From: Patescibacteria group bacterium
Lineage (GTDB): Bacteria > Patescibacteriota > Microgenomatia > UBA1406 > GWC2-37-13
NCBI GenBank assembly: GCA_026004455.1
Contig: BPJE01000002.1
Span: 176,874-240,873 of the forward strand
Length of the DNA: 64,000 bases
Direction: 5' to 3'
The position numbers and the translations under genes are program-made. This document shows, piece after piece, positions 32,838-39,902 of the stretch (position 1 is its first letter; every line of letters starts with the position of its first letter). The notes under the pieces were generated by a model. That model made no database searches. It was not told the DNA's origin and was given only the letters and a program-made list of their open reading frames with translations.

Positions 32838-33770
32838 GATATTCTTTGGTATTTAAATATCAGCCAGGTCGCTTTGCATAAAATTCTCAATAAACTTCTT
32901 AATCAAGGAAAAATTACCAAAACTGGTTAACCATCTTTTGTCTATTATCAGACAATATCTAAACCACTTCCCTCTCCTATTAAAAAAAGTATCTATAAAA
33001 AAATTGAAAAATTTATTGAAGAAAACTATCTTTATATCTCTCCTGAAGGAAAGATCTATGAAGGTATTCAAGGTTTTCAAATCTGGGTCTCAAAAACTCA
33101 TCAGGAAAAATTTTATTCTAAATTAGCTTCTGAATATTATCAATTAAAAAATAAGATAAATAAAACCTATCAACAAAAAGAATTAATCAACGCGACTTTT
33201 AAAATAAAACAAACTTTTAAAGAAAAATCCGCAATTGATGAACTTTTTTTTCTTGATTTTTATAGTTTGCCTAAATTTGGAGAAACAAAAATTGGTCAAC
33301 TAGTTCTTTTTGCAAAACAATCGCAAAATCTTTTTTTAATAAAACAACTGGTTGAATTAAGCAAAGACAAGATAAAAAATTTAATCAAACAAAAAAGAAT
33401 TGACGCTCTTTGTTATATTCCTCACATTATCCCCAGAAAAATTCAGTTTTTAAAAGAATACCAACGTCTTCTTAATCTCCAACTCCCTCAAGTTCCTTTA
33501 ATTAAGATTTATGAAAACCGTCTTCTTGTACCTCAAAAAAGTCTCACCTCTTTGGAAGATAGGATAATCAACGCCCGAGAAACTATTTATATTAAAGAAA
33601 TAACTGGTCAGTTTAAAAATATTTTGTTGATTGATGATGCGGTTGGCTCTGGCGCTAGTATGAATGAGACAGCGAAAAAAATCAAGCGACAAATTAATAA
33701 AAACAGCAAAATCTTCGGTTTTGCTTTAGTTGGCAGCCTTAAGGGCTTTGATATTATTAAAGAAATATAA
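32838..33770 (+). pseudogene. Winged-helix phosphoribosyltransferase, damaged N-terminus
   Basis: The frame 32838-33770 reads DILWYLNISQVALHKILNKLLNQGKITKTG, a stop TAA (32928), then PSFVYYQTISKPLPSP...YLYISPEGKIYEGIQGF, a linker, and the phosphoribosyltransferase domain. The PRPP-binding motif is NILLIDDAVGSGASMNETAKKI. Bases before 32838 encode QLTPR in another frame, the expected lead-in to the helix-turn-helix. So the N-terminal DNA-binding domain has one frameshift and one stop, while the catalytic domain from 33267 (MPKFGETKIG, 167 residues) is open and could still be translated. The ComF-like domain acts on nucleobases or is a regulatory sensor. Confidence 0.75.
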
Positions 33771-33831
33771 TCATTTAAAAAAATCCAAATCTGCTTTTTA
33801 AATCAGTTAACATAAAAAAATCAAAAAGGCC

Positions 33832-33864
33832 TTGACAAAGAAGAAGAAGAAGAAGAAGTAAAAT
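33832..33864 (+). promoter_or_regulatory. Promoter with (AAG)7 microsatellite as spacer
   Basis: TTGACA (33832-33837), then seven AAG units filling exactly 21 bases, then TAAAAT (33859-33864), and the ATG eight bases later. The spacer is longer than the 16-18 bp optimum; loss of one AAG would give 18. The transcript would be leaderless or nearly so. A related start, CTTGACAAGAAGAAGAA, lies at 49234. Confidence 0.6.
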
Positions 33865-33871
33865 AAAAAAA

Positions 33872-34252
33872 ATGGTAGAAAAATTCGTTGATAAAATAAG
33901 TTCAATAAAAGAACCCAAAATCTCAAATCAATCACTTTGGTTTAAAGGACCTGATAGAAAATTTTATGCAACCAGAGAAGGTTTAGAACAAGCATGGAAC
34001 GATTATTATAACAAGTATTATAAACTTAATAAAATTGATCTAACAGACGCAGATAGAAAAATAGGTGGTCCAGAAAAAATGAAGTTTAAACAACCCGATG
34101 ATGAATTAATAGGAAAAGAATTATTAAAAAGGATTAGACAATTAGCCGGATTAACACCAAAAGAACTAGATATGATAAGAAATTTCCTTAACTCCGTAGG
34201 CCAATCTAAAAAACAAGAATCATCAAATCCTATAGATCCGCTAAAACCATAA
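33872..34252 (+). CDS. Hypothetical protein with CPR-type charged sequence (unknown)
   Basis: A 126-residue soluble, charged protein. It contains KISNQSLWFKGPDRKFYATREGLEQAWNDYYNKYYKLNKIDLT, PDDELIGKELLKRIRQLAGLTPKELDMIRNFL (helix-turn-helix-like spacing) and a disordered Lys/Ser/Pro tail. I recognise no family. It lies directly behind the (AAG)7 promoter described above, with a start 8 bases after the -10 box. Confidence 0.6.
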   Translation: MVEKFVDKISSIKEPKISNQSLWFKGPDRKFYATREGLEQAWNDYYNKYYKLNKIDLTDADRKIGGPEKMKFKQPDDELIGKELLKRIRQLAGLTPKELDMIRNFLNSVGQSKKQESSNPIDPLKP

Positions 34253-34442
34253 ATTTATTAAAAATAAATTAATAACTTTAAACTTTTCAAGCTTTAATTT
34301 TTAATTTTTATTCTATCCGCCCAGTTGGAGGATTTTACTTTTATATTTGGACTTATTTTTTACACGTTATACGTTCCATGTTACACATTACACTTTATTA
34401 ATTAGGTCGTTAGATAATTAGAAATTAGGTCAATTCTTTAAA

Positions 34443-34499
34443 GTTAGATGTGTTAGATGTTAAGTGTTAGATGTTAAGTGTTAGATGTTAGATGTTAAA
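34443..34499. repeat. GTTARRT heptamer array
   Basis: Units GTTAGAT, GTTAAGT, GTTAGAT, GTTAAGT, GTTAGAT, GTTAGAT, GTTAAAG run in register up to the last codons of the HD-protein gene on the other strand. The spacer 34253-34442 also contains ACGTTATACGTTCC (TAACGTR heptamers reversed) and CCGCCCAGTTGGAGG, a decayed CCGCCAACTGGCGG palindrome. Confidence 0.85.
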
Positions 34500-35097
34500 G
34501 TCCTATCTCTCCCGCTATCTTTTTCATACTCTCCAAACAAATCTCAACAAATTTTTCCAAAGGTATATTTAGACCTTCTTTAAGCTCGCATTTTTTAATA
34601 TCTTCTCTTCTAGTGCCAGCAGCAAATCGAGGTTCTTTTAAAAATCTTTTCATTACTGATGATAGTTTTACATCCACTAATTTTTTTGAAGGATAAACTA
34701 AAGCTACGGCAACAATCAAACCAGTTAAAGAATCAGCGCAAAATATTGCCCACTCAGCTTTGTTTTTTGGGAAATAACTAGTTCTTTCTGGCGCATGAGC
34801 TTTGATGATATTATGAACAGTTTTTGAAATAGTTAATCCATATTTAGCTAAAACCTCTAAAGTCTTATTTGGATGAAAAAGCTTAAACTCGCCTGAATAA
34901 TCAATATCGTGCAATAATCCAGCCAATAGCCAATCTTCTTTTTTCGGCTCCAAACTTGCCAACTCACTAACTTGTGACAAATAATCATAAATTCCACCCA
35001 TACAAGCCTCAAGAGCAAGCGAGTGCTTAAAAATATTGGTCTCAAGTTGACTTTTTGCCGCCTCTAAATATTTTTGACGATTTGAATAATTAATCAT
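34495..35097 (-). CDS. HD-domain phosphohydrolase
   Basis: A 200-residue HD-superfamily metal-dependent phosphohydrolase. Ligands visible: His in NIFKHSLALEACM, the HD pair in WLLAGLLHDIDYSGE, His in IIKAHAPERTSYF, and Asp in AIFCADSLTGLIVAVALV. The family includes nucleotidases and cyclic-nucleotide phosphodiesterases; the substrate cannot be told. The start overlaps the end of the YqaA-type gene by eight bases, so the two are co-transcribed. The final codons lie within the heptamer array. Confidence 0.85.
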   Translation of the reverse strand: MINYSNRQKYLEAAKSQLETNIFKHSLALEACMGGIYDYLSQVSELASLEPKKEDWLLAGLLHDIDYSGEFKLFHPNKTLEVLAKYGLTISKTVHNIIKAHAPERTSYFPKNKAEWAIFCADSLTGLIVAVALVYPSKKLVDVKLSSVMKRFLKEPRFAAGTRREDIKKCELKEGLNIPLEKFVEICLESMKKIAGEIGL

Positions 35098-35686
35098 TTT
35101 TTTTAATTGGTTTTTTATTAAAGATTTTTTTCACTAACCAAAAACCACCAATAAGAAGAACCATAAAAATAATGGTAAAAAGTTCAAAATACTTTTCAAG
35201 AAAATATTTTATACTTGGACCAAAAAAGTAAATCAAACCACAAACAAGAAAAAATCTTGCCCCTCGACCAAAAATTGAAGCAATAATAAAATTTCTTAAA
35301 TTAAGATCAAAAATTCCAGCAGCGACAGTAAAAACTTTATAGGGAATTGGTGTAAAACCACCAATAAATACTGCCCAAACATCATATTTGTTGTAAAAAA
35401 GTTTAACATTATAAAGTTTTTCCTCGGAAATAAATTTTGTTACCAATGGCTTACCACCAAGCTTACCAATAAAATAACCAAAAACACCTCCTAAAACCGA
35501 AAATAAAGTTGTTATAAAAGCATAAAAAAAAGCGTTTTTTGGATTTAAAATCGCTAAAGGTATATAAATTAAATCTGGTGGTACAGGAAAAAATGATGAT
35601 TCGGCAAAAGCAGTAATACTTAATCCAATTACTGGATAATTAGAATTAATAATACTATCAACAAATCCTCCAAAAAATTCTTTCAT
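35090..35686 (-). CDS. YqaA/DedA-superfamily (VTT-domain) membrane protein
   Basis: A 198-residue membrane protein with about five hydrophobic segments. The signature is AESSFFPVPPDLIYIPLAI (E-x-x-x-x-P-x-P glycine/proline loop), then GGVFGYFIGKLGGKPLVTKF and VFIGGFTPIPYKVFTVAAGIFDLN, matching the YqaA branch of the VTT/DedA family implicated in membrane lipid or undecaprenyl-phosphate recycling. Co-transcribed with the HD protein and probably with the M24 peptidase 14 bases upstream. Confidence 0.88.
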   Translation of the reverse strand: MKEFFGGFVDSIINSNYPVIGLSITAFAESSFFPVPPDLIYIPLAILNPKNAFFYAFITTLFSVLGGVFGYFIGKLGGKPLVTKFISEEKLYNVKLFYNKYDVWAVFIGGFTPIPYKVFTVAAGIFDLNLRNFIIASIFGRGARFFLVCGLIYFFGPSIKYFLEKYFELFTIIFMVLLIGGFWLVKKIFNKKPIKKND

Positions 35687-35700
35687 AAATTTAAATTATA

Positions 35701-36792
35701 TCAAAAAATATCTTTTGCAAAATTTGTTAATAACTCAACTTTGTTTTTTTGGTATATCACTGTGTCCTCGATTCTTAATCCCCATCGACTTGGAAAATAA
35801 ACTCCTGGTTCAATAGTAAAAATATGATTATCCTCAATTGCTTCATCAATTAAAAAAGACACTTTTGGATACTCATGAATCTCAAGACCGACTCCATGAC
35901 CTAAAGAATGAGGAAAAAATGGTAATCCTTCTTTTTTAAAAAGTTCACGTGTGTATAAATCTACTTGTTTATAACTTTGAGGCTTAGCAACAGCAAAAAA
36001 TTCAATAGACTTTTTTTGAATTTTTAATAGTTTTTGATAAATGTTTATTTTTTCAATATCAGGATTTATAAAAAACATCCGGGTAATATCACTATTGTAA
36101 TTTTTATATTTAACACCAAAATCAATTAAAACCACTGAGTTATTTTTCACTTTTCCCTCTCCTTCTCTTGTATCATAATGAGGAATACTTGAGTTTTCAT
36201 CAACAGCAATAATTGGATAAAATGCCAAATCATAACCTTTTTCTTTCAACCAAAACTCGATTTTAAAAGCTATCTCTTTTTCAGAAATACCTGGTTTGAT
36301 AAATTTTGAAATTTCATTTAAACATTGATCACCTATCTGACAAGCTTTTTTTATAAACTCAATCTCCTGCTCATCTTTGTTCGCTCGCAGTTTTTTTATT
36401 AAAAAATAAACAGGAACAAAATCAATTTTTAACTCATCAACAAATTTTTTATACTCAAAAAACTTTAAATCTTCTCCTTCAAATCCTATTTTTTTAATAT
36501 TTCTTTTATCAATAATCTCTCTTAAATAATGCAAAATATTTTTTCCTTCTTCATAAAAAACAACTTTGACTTTTGTCCGCCAACTGGCGGATTGAATTTT
36601 TAATTTGTTATCATATCTTCTATCTGTAAACAAAAATACCTCATCTTTTAAAACTAACACCCACACCTCTCTTTCATCAGAAGATAAACCTTTAAAAGAA
36701 GTAAGATAAAAAATATTATAAAAATTAGAGACTAAAAAGCCATCAAGATTGTTTTCTTTTAAAAAATTTGCAATTTTTAAAATCCGAGACAT
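35701..36792 (-). CDS. pepP: M24-family Xaa-Pro aminopeptidase / dipeptidase
   Basis: A 363-residue 'pita-bread' metallopeptidase. Metal ligands: VVLIDFGVKYKNYNSDITRMF (two Asp), HSLGHGVGLEIHE (His), FTIEPGVYFP (Glu) and LRIEDTVIYQ (Glu). The N-terminal creatinase-like domain is present (NFYNIFYLTSFKGLSSDEREVWVL). The stretch KLKIQSASWRTKVKVVFYEEG in the N-terminal domain (residues about 62-82) contains a repeat-encoded peptide identical to one in LeuRS. It removes N-terminal residues before proline. Could equally be called pepQ. Confidence 0.9.
   Translation of the reverse strand: MSRILKIANFLKENNLDGFLVSNFYNIFYLTSFKGLSSDEREVWVLVLKDEVFLFTDRRYDNKLKIQSASWRTKVKVVFYEEGKNILHYLREIIDKRNIKKIGFEGEDLKFFEYKKFVDELKIDFVPVYFLIKKLRANKDEQEIEFIKKACQIGDQCLNEISKFIKPGISEKEIAFKIEFWLKEKGYDLAFYPIIAVDENSSIPHYDTREGEGKVKNNSVVLIDFGVKYKNYNSDITRMFFINPDIEKINIYQKLLKIQKKSIEFFAVAKPQSYKQVDLYTRELFKKEGLPFFPHSLGHGVGLEIHEYPKVSFLIDEAIEDNHIFTIEPGVYFPSRWGLRIEDTVIYQKNKVELLTNFAKDIF
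36575..36596. repeat. CCGCCAACTGGCGG palindrome inside pepP-like gene
   Basis: TTTTGACTTTTG heptamers followed by TCCGCCAACTGGCGGA. On the coding strand it gives QSASWRTKVK. The same composite is at 47128-47143 in leuS, 56575-56590 in transketolase and 26689-26704 between genes. Confidence 0.88.
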
Positions 36793-36834
36793 TTAATAAT
36801 TGTACTATAAAGTGGTATAATTTAATAAATTTTT

Positions 36835-36907
36835 GGGCCACTAGCTCAACTGGTAGAGCATCTCCCTCTTAAGGAGGTGGTTCAGGGTTCGAGTCCCTGG
36901 TGGCTCA
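36835..36907 (+). tRNA. tRNA-Lys(CTT)
   Basis: Acceptor GGGCCAC/GTGGCTC, D-arm AGCTCAACTGGTAGAGCA, anticodon stem TCTCC/GGAGG with loop CTCTTAA giving CTT, T-arm CAGGG-TTCGAGT-CCCTG, discriminator A. A TATAAT box lies at 36816-36821. Confidence 0.93.
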
Positions 36908-37250
36908 CATTTTGTATTTTTATTTCATTAAAAATTCATTAACTAACAAAAATTTAATTACTATAAAAAATAAAATAATATTAAAAAAAGATTAAAAAAC
37001 ATAATAAAAATAAAAGTAATTAAAAAAATAAGTATTAAGAACAATAAAAATTATTATTTTATATTCAAATTAACAGGATAATCTCTCAAGAAAAGAAGAA
37101 ATAAAGTAAAAAAATGTATTTATTTATGATTTATTTATTAAAGTAATTACAACTTAGTCAAGATTGACTTATTAACTAAAAAAACTCATTCAAAAATAAA
37201 TATAAAATATAAAAAATTTTATAATTTTAATGAAGTTATTTTATCTCTTA
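36908..37250. other. AT-rich spacer without a gene
   Basis: Almost entirely A and T in short runs, with no coding frame on either strand and no hairpin of note. I see nothing here apart from possible regulatory DNA. Confidence 0.6.
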
Positions 37251-38219
37251 TTAATTTAATAAATAATCAACTCCTCTTTTAATTTTTTCATTCAAATAAT
37301 CTTCTAAATTTTTATCAATTTTTTTTAATTGATAAAATAATTTTTTCAACGGCGCAATTATTAATTGAATTTCCTGTTTTTTATTATAAATAAATATTCT
37401 TAAATTAGACTGTAATTGAATAAATGATTTTAAAAAAATATCTTTTGTGTCAATTTTAAAATCGGTTTCTTGAGTAAAAAATCTCTGTTGAGACACTTCA
37501 TCAATTGAAGGCTTAATAAAATTAGGAAAAAAAATAGGAACATCTTTAATTGTTGGACTCAAAACATAAATAGGAACTTCTGTGATTTTATTTATAAAAG
37601 GGGTTGGTGTAAAACTTGGAAATATTAACGGCTTTGTTGTTGGTGAAATATAATTAATAGGCTGATTTGTAATAACTCTAGTCGGTTCAAGCGTTGGTTT
37701 TATAGTAACCGTAGGCACAACTGTGTCTTGAATAATTTTTGGCAAACCAAAAACTGGTTCCATGGTTTCAGCTGATTTTCCTCTTACACACCCATATCCA
37801 TAAGGTCTAGACATCAAATCTGGAACATCATGCCATTGCCAATACCAACCGCATTTTTCTTTTCTAGTAATTTTTTTACAATAATCTGGATGACAATAAC
37901 CACGCTCTGGCCAACAACAAGCCTCTGGGTCATTTCTTCTCACCATATCTTCACAACATGGAGGTTGTTCTATACAAAAATAACGGTTAGCCGAAATACT
38001 ATTAGTATCATAACAAGCATTATATGCTCCACCACAACCAGCACTACCACAAAGACTATAATCTATAGAGCCATTATCTTTGATTGTTTTTCTAGTACAA
38101 CCATCAGAATAACAAGAAGATTTTTTATTACAAAAACAGCCATCAATAGCTAATAAATTGAAATTAAAAAAAACCAATATTAAACAAAACAATAAAAAAA
38201 AACCTACTATTTTTTTCAT
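37251..38219 (-). CDS. Secreted cysteine-rich protein (unknown)
   Basis: A 322-residue exported protein: signal peptide KKIVGFFLLFCLILVFFNFNLLAID, then about 120 residues with some 20 cysteines (CFCNKKSSCYSDGCTRKT, CGSAGCGGAYNACYD, CCEDMVRRNDPEACCWPERGYCHPDYC). Then comes a Pro/Thr-rich linker with repeats of PTxxP type (residues about 165-240) and an amphipathic C-terminal region. The Cys-rich domain is unlike any family I know; such spacing suggests disulfides outside the cell or metal binding. The stalk-like linker resembles that of the 13234-14331 protein. No sortase LPxTG motif. Confidence 0.65.
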   Translation of the reverse strand: MKKIVGFFLLFCLILVFFNFNLLAIDGCFCNKKSSCYSDGCTRKTIKDNGSIDYSLCGSAGCGGAYNACYDTNSISANRYFCIEQPPCCEDMVRRNDPEACCWPERGYCHPDYCKKITRKEKCGWYWQWHDVPDLMSRPYGYGCVRGKSAETMEPVFGLPKIIQDTVVPTVTIKPTLEPTRVITNQPINYISPTTKPLIFPSFTPTPFINKITEVPIYVLSPTIKDVPIFFPNFIKPSIDEVSQQRFFTQETDFKIDTKDIFLKSFIQLQSNLRIFIYNKKQEIQLIIAPLKKLFYQLKKIDKNLEDYLNEKIKRGVDYLLN

Positions 38220-38240
38220 TTTTTTTATAAAATATTATAA

Positions 38241-38321
38241 ATGATTAATATAAAAAAAATACTTATTATTGCTATTATTTCTTTTTTAACTGTTATTTTA
38301 TTTGAATTTATTTTTTTTTAA
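38241..38321 (+). CDS. Possible single-span membrane microprotein
   Basis: A 26-residue frame, MINIKKILIIAIISFLTVIL then FEFIFF, forms one hydrophobic helix after a basic start. It ends three bases before the start of the 98-residue membrane protein and is in the same direction, so it may be the first gene of a two-gene unit. The low complexity of the DNA makes chance possible. Confidence 0.35.
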   Translation: MINIKKILIIAIISFLTVILFEFIFF

Positions 38322-38324
38322 AAT

Positions 38325-38621
38325 ATGCTTTTTCGTTTTAATCAATTTTTTTTTGATGAAAAAGATGTGTTTATCTTTTTTTTAGGTGTTTTTCTTATAT
38401 TTTCTTGGATTTTTAAATTACCTACATTTCCTTTTCGTTATTCTTCTATTTTAACTATTTTTTTATTTTTAATAATAACTAGAATTAAAGTTTCTTACCA
38501 ACGTTTTGATGGATATCTTTATCTTTCACTAATTGCACTTCTTTTAAGCATAACATTTTCTACCTACTTAATTATTCTTTTTCTTTTTATTGGATTTTTG
38601 ATTTACACAAAATATTCGTAA
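38325..38621 (+). CDS. Small multispanning membrane protein (unknown)
   Basis: A 98-residue protein with three to four hydrophobic helices (VFIFFLGVFLIFSWIF; SSILTIFLFLIITRI; LYLSLIALLLSITFSTYLIILFLFIGFLIY) and a short cytoplasmic-type start with charged residues. No family recognised. It is divergent from the cysteine-rich secreted protein. Confidence 0.5.
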   Translation: MLFRFNQFFFDEKDVFIFFLGVFLIFSWIFKLPTFPFRYSSILTIFLFLIITRIKVSYQRFDGYLYLSLIALLLSITFSTYLIILFLFIGFLIYTKYS

Positions 38622-38688
38622 AATAATCCATAACTATAATAATCGAACAAGCTACAAAACATTTTGCAATCTAATGTGTAATTAAATT

Positions 38689-39876
38689 GTGGCAAAGAAT
38701 ATGAAAGGAAGAGTAGGTGTTTCAATAAAACTTGAGTATCTATTCTCCGGCACTCCTATATATAATAAGCGCTATATGAAAACCATAAACTCAATCTTAA
38801 ACTTTTCTTACTGTAACAAAGCTCAATTTAGGCTTAAAGTTATTGAGTTTCATAATAAATATGGTACAAAAGCAACAATGGACGCTTTTTCCTTAAAAAG
38901 AAGAACAATATTTTATTGGAAAAAACTATTAAAAGATGGTGGTGGAAGATTAGAAAGTCTAATTCCCAAGAAAAAAACACCAAGAAAAAAAAGGCAAATG
39001 ACAACTGACTACAGAATAATTTCATATATTAAAACAATAAGAGAAAGAAAAAGGATATTTGGGAAAAAAAGCTAAAACCTTTGGTTGATCAATTTTGTTT
39101 AAAAAACAACCTAAAAACAATTTCTCCCTCAACCATTGGTAAAATCATAAAAAGATACTGCCCAAAAAAACCAAAAAGAATCTATCATAATCCCACTTTA
39201 AACTACAAAAACTATTACCTTAAATACAAACAAAAAATAAAAAGATCACCAAGGATAAAAACCCCAGGATATATTGAAATTGATACCATTGTTAAGTTTA
39301 TATCTTTGGGGTTAAAATATATATTTTATCTGCCATAGATATTCTTCACCAAGTTTTGTTTTTCCTATGCCTATAGTAGATTAAATACTAAAACAACCGT
39401 TGATTTTTTAATAAAACTTAATAAGGTTTACCCAATACCAAATGGTATTAACACTATTCAAACAGACAATGGTAGTGAATTTTTAGGAGAGTTTGATAAA
39501 TATTTAAAAGAAAAAAACATCAAACACTTCTTTATTTATCCCCACTATCCTAAGATTAATGCTTATGTTGAAAGAGTAAATAGAACATTGCAACTTGCCT
39601 GCCGGCAGGCAGGGAGAAGTTTATTGATCATAATGACTGTTTAACTTTGAAGTCAATTGATGATTTTAATAGTAAACTTTATTGATTATCTTATCTTTTA
39701 TAACCTGCCTAAAACGGCAGGCAGATACTCAAAGAATTTATTATTCATTAGATTTTCAAACACCAGTTAATTTTATGATAAAATACTTAAAAACACAAAA
39801 AAAACAATCATATCAAAATCTATTAAATTACAATATCAAAGAGTGCAAAATGTGCCTTATATATTTAATTGATTAA
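38689..39876 (+). pseudogene. IS481-like DDE transposase, multiply frameshifted and invaded by repeats
   Basis: The pieces together give a complete integrase-core transposase: N-terminal HTH (YCNKAQFRLKVIEFHNKYGTKATMDAFSLKRRTIFYWKKLL), linker, then DDE residues in YIEIDTIVKF, NTIQTDNGSEFLGEFDKYLKEKNIKH and YPKINAYVERVNRTLQ, and the end TQRIYYSLDFQTPVNFMIKYLK. Frame changes occur at an A-run near 39070, around 39338-39350 and twice near 39600-39720. Two TGCCTGCC/GGCAGGCA palindromes have inserted into the gene, at about 39596-39621 and 39703-39724. Terminal repeats are not clear (TGTGTAATTAAATTG at 38673 may be the left end). Dead element. Confidence 0.85.
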
Positions 39877-39902
39877 TTTATTTTTTTTTATATAATTATT
39901 TT

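Noticed and set aside
34443..34499. Possible CRISPR-like array
   Set aside because: Units are 7 bp, contiguous and without spacers; no cas genes apart from Cas2-like PaaX proteins, which are not CRISPR adaptors.
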